This document shows positions 35,936 through 47,659 of a DNA stretch of 64,000 nucleotides, piece by piece. A program made the translations under genes and the position numbers. The stretch covers positions 78,381,496 through 78,445,495 of the forward strand of contig OY720641.1 of the NCBI GenBank assembly GCA_963169105.1. Reading direction: 5' to 3'. The DNA is from Ceriagrion tenellum. Its lineage: Eukaryota; Arthropoda; Insecta; Odonata; Coenagrionidae. The notes under the pieces were generated by a model, which did no database searches, was not told where the DNA came from, and saw only the letters and a list, made by a program, of their open reading frames with translations. Position 1 is the stretch's first letter. Each line of letters begins with the position of its first letter.

Positions 35936-37659
35936 TTCGTCGTCTTTGATAAAATTTATGTGGATTAACAAAGTTACTTCATTTACAATGCATAATAAAA
36001 TCCATGAAATCACGCTTGAGACAACTGAGTATATCTTTACTGATAGAATATGCTATTTATCAAAATGTCATTACTCTAAAAGAGGCGTCTTTCCCATTAA
36101 TCCATGAAAATTGCTGCTCAAGGAGATGATGGAGGACAGCCCATGGTTAGCCCGTCTATTTCCCGGCAGATTTGACTATTAAATAAAAAGTAGTTTTGGA
36201 TGGTACAAACACACATGAGACTAAGGCTGTTGTCGAACTTGGCAAACGCATAGTTAACTTGCTATCAAGTTATCTTGATTCCTAGGCAGACGGAGTGAAA
36301 TCCTTACTTGACAATTTCGTACCCGTTCTACAATGGATGAGACATCATGCGACCTTCATCTCGTAAAACATACGAAAAGCGCCATCCGTGTCAATGATTT
36401 TTGTGGGTGATTGAAGTCGATTACTTCTTGAAAGCTTCCCATCCTTATACGACAAGAAAAACGGGAATATTATTTTTTAAATCTTATTGCTTATGAATAA
36501 AATAATTAATATATATCATAATATGGTGAATAACGATTATACTTCGATTGCTAGGGACTGCTAAAATGAACGACATATCGCTCTCTATATTCTACCGCAG
36601 TCAATGACTTTATGCACAAAAAGGCATAATAATGTTTTTTTGCCTACATAAAAAAACGCGTTAAAATATATTAATGTAGTACACTCCGAACAAACTACCT
36701 ATGATCTCCAACGGTTGACTGATGAAATACGTGCATTTTAACTAATATAATTAAGTTGAAAACAAATGATATTTACTAAAATTGGTTATTGTTTCCCTTC
36801 TTTGATGAATGCAGTAAAAACCTCTCCAACGCCCAACGTTATTAACAGTTATGATTTTCGTTAGCTGAAACTAACGCTGCCAATGAAATTATGGCTAACT
36901 CAGAGTACATACCTTCCATCGGACCATAATTCTTTCAACGAAATAATTTTTTTCCTCCCAGAGCAAGGAATACAGAATTTGTAAGTTCAATGAAGTAAAC
37001 AAGGATGGAACATCTACCATGTATGGAATTATTCATAGAACTATCAGCTACCAAATATTTTACCAGTATATTCACATATTAAAAGCCTTTAAATGTAGCG
37101 AATTCATCATTTTTCCGCAAAAATAAATAAATAATCACACAAATATACGTGGCAATGAGAAAATAGTATCCATTTGAAAGTTTCTTCGCTTCTATTTTCC
37201 ATACAAGCCCATATTATCACACCCCCAATTTTAGCTTAATACATGGTAAGCATAACAAGTCTGCTTTTTCATTTACTCGGTTCCTTGACTTGGTATCTAG
37301 ACAATATGGCGCCTGCGGTCGCTTGAATTTGACGTCATATCCGCCCAATTAGCTCTAGGTTTCATGGGAAGATTGTTTGATTTTCCAAGTTCGAAAACTG
37401 CCTAAATATTTCCTTAGATGACTCTGTGCTGTCTAAAAACCGTACCGCAGTCTTCAAAGTTTCATCCGCTGGTAATCAGCTGAATATATTGGTTCTCGTC
37501 AAAGGAAACTAGCTTTGAGTTTGACGGCAGTATCTTCGATACTTAGGTATGTGACAAATGTATAGAATTTCGGATTGTGTATTTTGGGTTAAATTTGGAA
37601 ATGTTACGATAAAGCACCTTGCGTTTACTTGCCAGTGAAGTGCAGTGAGAAGATAGATA
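35936..37659. other. No recognisable gene
   Basis: AT-rich, with no ORF of note and no repeat ends noticed. Confidence 0.45.
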
Positions 37660-37664
37660 TTTTA

Positions 37665-38190
37665 AAAAAAATTCCGCTTGAAATGTTGGTGGTGATGGAT
37701 CAGGATGTTGGTAATCCAGCAGACCTTGTGACATACTGGTTGAATGGAGGTTGATTCCTTTTCTCGGGTTTTCCGCCGCGTTGGTTCATGTTGATGTTGC
37801 GGACAATATTTCCCCGGCTGCCCTGCTGGCTTCCTCAAGTCCATGTAACAATTCGGTTCGGGAGGCGCCGTATTATGTAGGGTCGTTGTCGCGCCTTTTT
37901 CGTGGTCCCCTTCTCTGATTAGTCGGAATCGTTTCTTCTTGGAAAAGTGCTTTCCAAGCAGCGGAGAGTGGGTAACCGTCGTCTCTGTTGATTGAGTTTT
38001 CGCGGTTTTTAGCGATTTCCACTGCTTCTCTGATGAGACGGAGGAAATATCTTTTTTCTCTGTGGATGATCGTCGCTTCCGGGAATAATATATTATGTTG
38101 CGGTCCCTCCCAAGCATGTTCCGCAATGGCAGAAAGGTGGAACTGTCTCTGTTTGGTGGCTCTCAGATGTTCCTGCATGCGACACTTGAG
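37665..38190 (-). pseudogene. Penelope-like GIY-YIG C-terminus and 3' region
   Basis: On the minus strand, 38178-37873 reads as the final part of a PLE endonuclease. It has EHLRATKQRQ, HLSAIAEHAWE (the conserved SAIAEH block), the histidine-bearing IIHREKRYFLRLIREAVEIAK block and the terminal RDDGYPLSAAWKALF block. These follow the usual order for Penelope proteins, so the assignment is firm. The N-terminal half of the nuclease (GIY and YIG strands) and the RT are absent; it begins at the EH after the catalytic Arg. Downstream on the same strand lies a PLE 3' region with GACTTGAGGAAGCCAGCAGG and AACCAACGCGG, the latter shared with the palindrome at 43.83-44.01 kb. A hammerhead-like layout sits at 37801-37842 (minus). 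Confidence 0.85.
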
Positions 38191-38269
38191 CGCTCTGCAT
38201 CAGAACTTCATACTGGTTGAATGTACAACTTCCATCATTTCAACACCATTGCACTGCTGTAGCTGATTG

Positions 38270-40430
38270 ATCTAGTCATTCTGACCTTTCAAATGCAAAC
38301 CACTGTAGTACTTGTAAAGCGATGCTTCATTAAACTTAAGGAACAAATTATCCTCCGAGACGTTACTTTCAACGTTCCGTAGTAAGTGCTAGTTTACCCT
38401 CAGTTACAAATACTCCCTCACGTGACTCCCGTCGTATTTTCTTTTTTAACTGTGCAAATCTTCTATGAACTTTAGCATCGCCACTAATTTTGACATCGCC
38501 TCTAAAAGTCAGTTTTCCCACTGAAGTTGTTTCTTATGGAATACGTAGGTAAGTGTATATGTGAGTGTTTCTGAGGCCTAGTATGACACCTATCTGTGTC
38601 TGTCCTTAGCGATTCTGAAAACACCCGGCAAGAGTAGGTAGTGTGAGTGGGCTATGTAATGATCCCCAGCGAGGTATCCCATTACTAATATACAACTACG
38701 AAGTGAGTGTTCGGTGATCATAACCCCGGAATCTTATAATGAGCCATTTAACTGCCCAGTAAAGGATCCAATTGCTGATTTTAGTGCATACCTTGTTCCT
38801 TCGTTGATAGGCAATTAGTTTTCTCGTAAACTACCACAATTTGGTTCACCGATAATGATTTGTTTTCATCGTATAGTTACCTAACACTCTGTGGCCATTG
38901 TGGTCGTATTTCCTAAAAGAATAATTATATCTTAGGATAAAATGTAGAAGAATTGAATAAAAAACATATTAAGCAATATTTTTGGACAAATTTGAAAAGA
39001 AGGTATTGCCACCAGCCCCTGTCATGGCAAGTTAATCCCGATATTAACGCCAAAGCAGGTATTTCCCCTGAGGACTAGTACTCTCATCAAATCACTGGTG
39101 TTAATTAAATAGTATAAGTTATGCGTGGAAAATTAAACATTCGCATCGTTATTGAGTAGTATATTATAGGCTGCGCTTTGATTGGGATTTGGATATTGTG
39201 TTATTTCATAAGGAATTGCGTAATTTTAACGCGTGACTTAACTTGTGCATAGACATGGGTGCTATGGAGTATGTGCACGTTCCTGGAACGGGTTATGATC
39301 ACAGACCCAGGTTTTACTTTACAAAGGCACGTCCAAGCCTGCTATTAGTTCAACATTCGTTATTTTTGAGTCAAGTGCCGACGTATTTTGTGGGAAATGG
39401 ATTTGTCTGAAAATAAATATTATTTCTCGAATCATAAAAAATACTCGTGAAACTATGTACCAACAGGTGTTATGTTCTAGAAAAAAGCTTTTCATTTAAA
39501 ACGTCAGGAAAAAGAACTTGTTTTGGTCCTTTCAGCGCACGGGTTAACTCCCTGTAATTCAGTTAGTTTAGCTATTGCATGCGGCTCTTAAATTAAACTT
39601 CCATTCAGCTGTATTATTCCCACAATACATCGCAACGTTGTTTACATTCATGAATTATTTACCTCTGTCCCTTTGTGGCCGATGAAAAATGCCTCGAATT
39701 AGCGGGTTGCAGAGTATCGTGTTATGCGGAGTTGGATGCGTGGCTATCAATTTTATCCAGGTAGTGCATGGGACTTGGAGATGCCTTGAAAAATCGTAAA
39801 ATCAGTTGTGAACAGTAGCGAGATTTTTTTATGGTTCTTTCCCACTAGAGTCTGTACTGTTGCTGTTTAATTTTTAAGGGCATTAACCGTCGCAGTTGCG
39901 GCGGAAAACTTAAATAACCTCTTTGTTATATTTATTAACCTGGAAAATCATGTCTTTCCCTTTTTGATTGTTATCACCAGAATAGAAATTAATTTTTAAA
40001 GACACTACTCTAATTTTTTTTGGGTTGCTTACAGTCTTGAGACAGATTTGCAAGGTACATTTTATTGTACAAACTAATGTATCATAGATACAAGAAAATA
40101 AATGGAATTATATCATGTTCTATTTCCCATTCACTCATTCAGACGATCATGAAATTTTCCGCTTTACACGGTACAATATCATCATGAAACAGTTCATACA
40201 TTTGTTTGTACTATCAAATGTACCGTTCAAAGCGACCTTTAAATGTTCGTCATTTCTGTGCTGCAATTGAGTGAAAATCGTCGAGATCGTTAGAAATCGT
40301 CGGAGATCGTCTGCAATTTATTTTTGTTTAAGGAAACTTTAAGGAAGTTTTATAAGTGAAAATGGGCATTCAGGTTTAATAATAGCAACCTTTTAATGTT
40401 TTAATAAAAGAATTTTTGAGTAAGTGGAAG
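38270..40430. other. No recognisable gene
   Basis: AT-rich, no open frame of note. No repeat ends or RNA genes seen. Confidence 0.45.
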
Positions 40431-40435
40431 AAGAC

Positions 40436-40503
40436 GCCTGCTCAATTGGTTAGATCACTCAACGCAAAATCGAGGGGCTCTGGGATCGAATCGTATTCCA
40501 GGC
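40436..40503 (+). repeat. tRNA-like relic
   Basis: 68 nt with tRNA-like ends (GCCTG at the start, CCAGGC at the end), an A-box-like TCAATTGGTTAGA and a B-box-like GGGATCGAATC. The arms mispair at several points, and the anticodon loop is not a standard one. The same GCCTG..CCAGGC ends occur in the fold-back at 14.7-15.3 kb, so a related SINE head is likely. Not a functional tRNA gene on this evidence. Confidence 0.6.
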
Positions 40504-41057
40504 GAATGAATTTTCCACACTCAATTTCAAGCATTTACCAATCAGAATGTTGAAAACTTTGGCGTTTAATCTTATTAACATTAGCTGCTCGAAAAAATTC
40601 TTCTATTCGTAAATGTTGCCTCTTACCAGGAATCTAGATTTTACAATGTATACTTTAATAACCACTATATTTCGACATTGTTAGCAACTATCTCTATTGT
40701 ATCTGTTGCATCTCGCGTAAACATGTTGCAAAACCTAAAGGTTCTTGCAGACCTCGACGTTTGTGGAACTCGAAGAAGAAATACGATCGCTCTTATGGGG
40801 ACGTAAAGACCTTTTTCTTGCATAAAAATGAGGTGAGGTTAAAATTTAGCGCTTAACTGTCGAGTTTGTATTTCTATTGTTTATTTACTTTCAGACACTA
40901 CAGGACATTCTGGGCTCTTGTTGGGATAGGTAACAAGTATTGGATTTGTATCTGTGTCAGCATGAAAAAAAATTACTTCATAATAATGTTATTGCTGTCT
41001 CTTGACTGTCTAGATTGTCATGGAGAATATATACCTATTTACAAAAACAAAATACAC

Positions 41058-41238
41058 ATTGATGTCCATTTCAAAATGAAACACAATGGTAACATTCCAC
41101 ACATATTTAATAACAACCGACCGTGGTTTCAGCACCTAGTGCCATTTTCAAGGCGCTGAGAGTTGAAATCATGGTCGGTTGTTATTAAAATCTGCGTGGA
41201 ATGTTACCATTGTGTTTCATTTTGAAATGGATATCAAT
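41058..41238. repeat. Solo PLE-terminal-repeat-like palindrome
   Basis: Arms 41058-41131 and 41164-41238 are inverted repeats of about 74 bp with few mismatches (shared ATGAAACACAATGGTAACAT, then AACAACCGACC), around a 32-bp centre. On the minus strand at 41118-41153 it has CUUGAAAA, an extra U, the 5-bp stem GGCAC/GUGCU, GAAA, ACCACGGU and C. This is the same layout as the inverted repeats of the PLE at 10.2-11.2 kb. No coding sequence; I read it as a PLE terminal-repeat relic. Confidence 0.75.
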
Positions 41239-41459
41239 ATTAATTACTTCCACAAAGTTATGCCTGATACGCTTTTACATATAGGTAAAAAAAACACTAT
41301 CGCTTGTTCGACGAAATGATAGAATTACTTAAATATCGGCCTACCTCATTTTCCTGTCAAGTTTTTGGAGAAAATATTTTAAAATGGTCTAAAAATATGA
41401 CAAACCACATATTTTTTGTAACTGCATTTATAATGTTACTACCTACGGCTACTATCTTA

Positions 41460-41640
41460 CTAATATATAAAAATCTAGTGATGTCTGTCTGTCTGTTACT
41501 CAATCACTCACAAACCACTGAATCGATTGAAAAAAAATTTGGCAGGAAGATACTTGATATATCTGGTTCACGCATAGGCTATAGAACGAAGGCCTTTGGG
41601 CCCTAGAGGGCCCTCAAGTGGGCCCTTTCATTGCCAAAAA
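41460..41640 (+). repeat. Repeat with (GTCT)n and fixed downstream block
   Basis: TGTCTGTCTGTCTG is followed by an ACTGAATCGATTGAAAAAAA block, AATTTGGCA, AGATACTTGAT and GGGCCCTAGAGGGCCC. The block order (CTGTCTGTC, then a T/A-rich block with CGATTGA, then AATTTGGCA) is one I have seen in dispersed arthropod repeats, but I cannot name the family. A weaker parallel at about 8995-9060 lies inside the MITE at 8833-9169. The frame running through it is incidental. Confidence 0.4.
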
Positions 41641-43825
41641 TTGGCCCTGGAAGATAATTCTTGCCTGTATTAGAAACGCGTAAAATATACCTATACTGAG
41701 TATACAACAATCATGGGGTCGTAGGTCACGCTGAAGCCCCAGAGGGCCCAAGGTTCCAAAAGAATGCTTTCTTGAAAGCCTCATAAGTATTGAACGAATG
41801 AACCGATTTTAGTGAAATCTTCACAAATGGGATCACTATAGCTTTTTTAAATGGAATTTGGACTATTAGGAAGGCCCCTGGTCCCCAAGGGCAGTGTATT
41901 GGGCCGTCTGGTGTCTTATGCGTTTGAAAAACTCAAGTGCAAACATTTTGGTTCCAGTTCATAGTTTTCTCTTTTTCCATGTTTTAATTAGTTTTACTAA
42001 ATAGATAAGGCTATAGTTTTCGCCATTAGATGGATTAAATATTGCAGTTTCTTATTTTTTCATTTAATTTTGTTACACGAATAAAATTTCCCTAGAAATC
42101 GCGTTTTTAATGTCAAAATCATGAATTCTACTTCTGTGAACAATAGGATATTTCCTTGGTAACTGTGGAATTAGCATTCGCTTTGGAAGGGAAATGGGAC
42201 CTTTACAATGGCGGCTGCGTTTTATATCTAGAGATAGGTATTACAGTGGAAATCTAGGCCGTATACTAAAATGTTGCTGATTACGATATTTTCAGGGTAA
42301 TATTTGACTAAATTGGCAAAATTCATTTCAAGTGAACTAATTAAAGTTGGACCCATGTAAAGCAGGAGAATACCACGATGTTATATTAATGCGACTAGCC
42401 TCTGGAATGCAAATGGCCTGTAGTTTATTTTCCATATGTTACTGCAAAAGAATGTCGAAAATCGGTAATGTTTTCATCTGGTGAATTTAAACATAAAACT
42501 AAAATTATAGCAGAGTAAAACAGGAGAATTCCATGATGTTATATTAATCAGACTAGCCTCTAGAATTCAATTGGTAGACATAGCTTTTGTGGAGCTGTAA
42601 TTTTTTACCTCCTAGGACCACAAATTTTATTTATATAAATGCATCTATTATCGGTTACTTTATGACTATAAGTCTTAATCATAAGTTCTCAGGTCAACTC
42701 GGGTATATATGCCGAAGCTAAAATGATCTCCCATCAATAATGTTCAAATCTATTGACCGGCAAGCTGATGTGAAATCCCTACTCTTTAAATAAATGTTAA
42801 TGCAAACACTTGAGATAAGTTGAAATAAGGCATGATTAACGTTAATAAGGCATGGGAACGCACCTAAATGGTTTAATTTCATAGGTAACGAGAAATTTAA
42901 TTAATGTAAAGCGAATATTTGCGGATTTCATAAAACATCAAGTTAGTTTGGCGACACTTAGCGGGAAAAGTTGCAGTCGCAGTGGAGAAGTAGGATAGAA
43001 ACATCCAAATATCGGCTGATTTGAGATTATCCGAGGTATGTTGCGATAAATTCTCGCCATGATCCGCTCCTCATAGAATTAATCTCGCTTCACGGATTTT
43101 GAATGAGGCTGCTCTAGTCCACGCCGCTGGAATCTCTCAGGGTTTCTCTCACGTTCGATTAAGGAGTTGATGTAGTTGTCATGCCGCAATACTCCCTCGG
43201 TAGTAAAGTGGATTACCGTAACGCTTTACCGCTCTCTCCGAGACTGCATAAGTTTTGACGAGTTCCGTTCCTGCTCGTGCATTACATTATATTTCCCACA
43301 AAATGAATCAACTTCAACTTCATAGTGATGCAACTTTCTCTTCTGCCTGCCTATTGGTCTCATCACTGCCTCTAATTCGTGAGTAAAACGTTTTCAATTA
43401 CCTCTGGGTTTTTACTGAGGAACTATCAAGTCATAATCTTAAATTGCATATAAGAATGAGCAGACAAGTAATTGGAAATCAGTATTTAGATACAAATGGA
43501 TCATTGTTGAAAGCTGCCTTAAATTTTGGAAATGAGTATCGTCATCTTGTTTCAGTTCTGTCGACTAGTACTCAGAATTGGCTTAGAGTACTCCGTTAGA
43601 TTTCAAGTGGAATATGTTTAATGAATCAGAGCTATCTGTAATTAAATAATTTCCCCCATAATACCACATCCTCCTTTGCATCAGGTACACTTTTACATTT
43701 GTTAATACACACCCTAAGAATAGTTTTTAAGACTCGTTATGTTCTTTCTCCAAAAATTGTCATCCAATGATGGGTTAATGGCCAGTAGTGATCAACATAG
43801 ATAAAATTGGTAAGGAGGCATCCGC
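41641..43825. other. No recognisable gene
   Basis: AT-rich. A block of about 20 bp (AGCAGGAGAATACCACGATG, then TTATATTAAT) at 42361 recurs with small changes at about 42518, so a local duplication of roughly 150 bp is likely. No coding signal. Confidence 0.45.
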
Positions 43826-43833
43826 GGTGATTC

Positions 43834-44013
43834 ATTGAGTTCAGTTTATTCGGGTTTTTCCCGCGTTGGTTCATTGATGCAGAGATACGGATCCTAAACA
43901 GTTTGAATCTCTGCAGCTCATTCAGGACCTGACGACGCTAGCTGTAACGTTGGCGAAACTGTTGTCCGTAAAATGAACCAACGCGGGAAAAACCCGAATT
44001 AACTGAACTCAAT
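43834..44013. repeat. Solo PLE-terminal-repeat-like element, 42-bp inverted ends
   Basis: The ends 43834-43875 and 43972-44013 are 42-bp inverted repeats with one mismatch, containing CGGGTTTTTCCCGCGTTGGT. The centre at 43929-43967 (plus) reads CUGACGA, an extra C, stem GCUAGC/GUUGGC, GAAA. The same centre and the AACCAACGCGG block occur at the 3' end of the PLE on the minus strand at 37.7-37.9 kb, which ties this non-coding copy to that PLE family. Confidence 0.8.
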
Positions 44014-46010
44014 CAACATAGATATTTTTCATCTTACGACCGGTTTCGGAAGTGCTTTGGGCGTGATTTCCACTAAATTACAAATCAACTGAAATTGCAA
44101 TCAATATAATCCTTGTAATAATATAAATCACGGAAGAGGTTTTCTGTAATCTGAATCACGTAGTTCATTTATTTTCAAAAGCTGTTATCAAGCAGTGTTT
44201 TACGCTAGCAGTTGAGTTTATGTTGCTTTCCAACTACCTTCGAATTAGATAAATTTCCTCCTCGTGCTGAAACCTAAACATTTTTGCCGTGATGAGCTTA
44301 AAAGCATTGAAAATGAGCTTAAAATGATTAAAAATGGGCCTCAAAGCATAAAAGAAAGAAAATTTATGGCTATAGTGTCTTATTTTAGATGGTGGAAACT
44401 ATAGCCGTGTGATTTGAAATCGGGGCATCTGAGAGAATTTCGCGATGAAATCTGCTTATGTAATGCATGAACGACGGTGGTGATGACTTGCAATAAAAAT
44501 TTAAAACTCCTTGTAAAATAGCGCTCCCGAGCGATAATAGAGAATGACGCCTTACTGGTAAAGCCGAGAGAGAGAGAGATTATGAAATGTCAGCAGATTG
44601 GGATCTCTATCCGAGATGAATAAAAAAGAAAAAAAAAGATCTAATTCGACCCCCGTCTAGAATTTTCTGACAGCCTCAATATTAACACCACCACCGACAA
44701 CCGACCCTCTCTCTACTGCCTCTTCTCACTCACTGCCTCTCGGCGAGAAAAAAATAACCTTCGTCAGCTTTTCTAGAGGAGGTCACTCACAAAGCCTTCC
44801 ATCCCTTCTAAACCTTCCCTAAAAACTCTCCCTTAACCCCCTCACCATGGGCAACGCCGAACTCCCTTTAAGGAGTAAGAAAAAAAGGAAGAACATATCC
44901 TTTCACCCTTTGAAAAATACTTCATTCCGTCCTTCAGACTTGCCGAAATTTGCGCCTGGCGCAAGTAAGGGTACGCCTTCGTTCCGCACCCTTAAACTTC
45001 ATTCTTTTTTTCCTTCTATCCCTTTTCCCGAACCCCTTCTCTCATCCTTATAGCTCCTCGGCTCCTTAACTCCGTCCGCTCCTCCTTGGGCCGTCTTATT
45101 TCTTTTCAGCGGAATCAAGACCTCCTTTCACTTGTCAGGGCGCTTCCTTCTTAGTCCGTTCTTTCCTCTCAAGACGGAACTCTCTACTCTTAACTCCTAT
45201 TCTATCCTCTCAGCTCGTTTCCCATGTCCGATATGCTGATGGGAAGTGGAACGAACGACACTACCGCTCACGATAAAAACTCACACCACCTCTGAAAGCG
45301 ACTCGTCCAAGCTGTAAATATCCCCTCCCTTCCCATGAAGGTAGTCTAAGCGAGATAGTTCCCTAATCATAATAGAGACCATATTGGAATTTTACCTTTT
45401 AATTTCACTTGCTGTGAAACACACAAATTAAATTATGCATTATTAATGGTGCAATAATATAGTTTTACGTGACAGAAATTTTAAGTAATCAAATGAAAAT
45501 ATCCAAATAAATCTTTAGCTTGACTCATTCTTTCACGCGGTACGTTTGAAACTCCATGAAAATGGAAGGTTTATTGTGTTCCCGAAGAATTTACTGCGGT
45601 GACAATATGATTGATTTTCAAAAATACCTAGTTGACGAAAAGCACAAACTACACACTTGATTTTTGACGAGATCTAAGTGCAAGAAATGCCTCATTTTTA
45701 ATAAAAGGTCTCTCTGGAGTGCATACACGTACCATTTCCCATTTAAAAGGGCTGATATTTTTTGGCAAATATCTCCGAAAGAAATGTGGCAATGGGTTGA
45801 ATTTTTGGAGTCATTAGAAGGGTGGGATATTTTTCTTTAAAATGAGACCAAATTCATTTATTTCTAAGTGATATGATATTTTGCTCAAACTACCTTAAGG
45901 TTTCATTCCAGAGATATCGGGTTCGGCTAGATTTTTTAAAAAACTCCCGGTTCTCACAATATGTGATCATGCTCAAAAACGTCAATCAGAACAAGGGCTA
46001 ATTTCTAGCT
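44014..46010. other. No gene; pyrimidine-rich block at 44.69-45.2 kb
   Basis: A GA-repeat (44567-44580) is followed by about 500 bp of CT-rich plus strand. A 68-codon frame (44847-45053) is a product of that composition. I recognise no domain. Confidence 0.5.
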
Positions 46011-46014
46011 CGTA

Positions 46015-46250
46015 CTTGATCATCATCATCATTGGTAGTTTGATCCTAAGATTTGTTGACTGCAACTCTTCACCCGTCCCTATATAATGCTACTTCCCTT
46101 ACCTATTGATAGCTCTTCATATGTACTTTTCTCTTTATTTTAGGCCATAAACTTATTCCTGGGTCATCTTCTATGGACTTTCCCATTGTCAATTTCCTTT
46201 CATCTCGACTGTCTACTTATTTTACTTGGATAATTCATCATGTAGACTCC
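46015..46250 (-). pseudogene. Non-LTR 3' end fragment
   Basis: TCATCATCATCATTGGTAGT, then AAGATTTGTTGACTGCAACT, and the CCC..ATATAATGCTA.TTCCCTT block match 47150-47250 in the same order and strand. In arthropods such an antisense ATCATT..GTTGAC..AGC pattern marks the 3' end of RT elements with a downstream GRPR-type tail. Here no frame survives. Confidence 0.5.
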
Positions 46251-46335
46251 AAATACAAATGGCTGAGAAGCTCAATGTCAATTACTTTTTTACTTAATAG
46301 TGGAAACGGAATGTTTCTTTTCTTCACATTGCGTT

Positions 46336-46970
46336 AATTATTGGGGATTACACATATAAAAAATATGTGACTCAGCATTAATGAAACTAGGTTTTATTAA
46401 ACGTAAACGTAGGAAGGACCTCGGATGAAAAAGTCAGAGATAGATGCTACTTCGCTCCGGTTAGGCCACACCTCGAATACGTCGAATACGTGGGACCGTG
46501 GGCATAAGGATTTAACCAAAAAATTAACAAAATACAAATAAAATCAGCACGCTTTCTTAAAAACATCTACGAGCGTAAATATAGTGTCACAACTTTTAGA
46601 GGGATTAAGGTGGGAGCCTCTAGAGACTCGGAGGCTACACGCTAGGCTTAGGTTGCTTGAGAAATTCAGAACTGATATTTTTCAGAGCGACACAGAGAAT
46701 ATTATCATGACTTCTCACTTCATCTATAGATCTGACAGATGCGATAAAATAAGAGAGATACACTGCCAAACAGATAGGTACAAGAACTCGTTCTTTCCGC
46801 GCACAATAAGCGACCTCAATAAAAATTGAGCTCCACCAAATACACTCCTATAATACACGTCACCATTTCATCTCCAAATCACTTACATCTTTACACGGCT
46901 GGTGACCGTACACCCCCTGCCACATGCCCATGCGGCGGCTCGCAGGGTATTTTATACATGTAGATGTAGA
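46336..46970 (+). pseudogene. Non-LTR RT 3' end (CR1/L2-like), best-kept C-terminus
   Basis: A 5'-truncated ORF2 tail. An early part (VRPHLEY-like at about 46460) is frameshifted. From 46584 to 46829 an intact 81-codon frame ends the protein: LLEGLRWEPLETRRLHARLR, LLEKFRTDIF, RSDRCDKIREIHCQTDRYKN and SFFPRTISDLN with a stop. SFFPRTI..WN is a standard C-terminal mark of CR1/L2/Jockey polymerases. The 3' UTR follows to about 46970, with CCCTGCCACA, GGCGGCTCGCAGGGTA and a TGTAGATGTAGA tail. RT catalytic motifs are absent. Confidence 0.85.
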
Positions 46971-47149
46971 AATCTAATAGACTCTCGGCGTTTTCCACTT
47001 CATCCTAAGAGCACAAAAACAAGTGCAGTACATTTAGTTCTTCTTCACTTTCAGCGAGTATCCCTCTTGACTTTGTTAAAGCATATGACAAATCCTACTT
47101 AGGCATCCGTCTGTAACATCTAGTATTCTGCTTCACCATATGCCTGTAT

Positions 47150-47650
47150 CTTAGATCATTATAGGTCGTTAAATCCTAAGATTGGTTGACAGCAGCCCTC
47201 CACCTTTCCCCATCTAATGCTAGTTCCCTTGACTCCTATGTACTCACCTCTTTATTTGGACCAAGAACTTATTTTGGGATCTTCATCTGAAGATCTATTT
47301 TTCCCTCTATTTTACCTTTAAGCTTTTCAAGTATCCACTATGCCTCAGAGTGCGTCCAAAACATCTGATTCTTGTTTTCTCTTTGATGTTCTAAACGGTC
47401 CTTTCCTCTCCAACTCTTCTTTACACTTCATCATTTCTCATTTTTTCTGTCCATTTTGTCTTCAACATCCTCCTCCAGCACCAGGTTTTGATGGTTTCTG
47501 GTCTTTTCTTATCAGCTTTTCCCATGGTCCATGCTTCCGATCTATAGGGTGCCTCACTCCACACGAATTTTTTCACACCTTGTTTCAAGGTTTGTAGTCC
47601 TATCTTTTTTTGAGCAGAGCAGTTGTCTTTTTCCCATGAACGCCTGCTTA
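47150..47650 (-). pseudogene. Non-LTR RT C-terminal fragment, very degenerate
   Basis: On the minus strand, conceptual codons between about 47590 and 47440 suggest a VWS.A.YRSEAWTMGKADKK pattern and a W.WRRM-like block. This is the conserved post-RT region (YGSE.WT......R.E.FEMW.WRRM) of RTE/Jockey-type ORF2 proteins, with frameshifts. The 3' UTR continues to 47150 and matches 46015-46250. It faces the 46.3-47.0 kb element. No open frame remains on the coding strand. Confidence 0.6.
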
Positions 47651-47659
47651 ATTTGTACT

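Noticed and set aside
37662..38126. 154-codon minus-strand frame
   Set aside because: It is the shifted-frame shadow of the PLE nuclease end read at 37873-38178.
40436..40503. Working tRNA gene
   Set aside because: 68 nt with several mispaired arms and no normal anticodon loop.
44847..45053. Ser/Pro-rich small protein
   Set aside because: A by-product of the pyrimidine-rich block.
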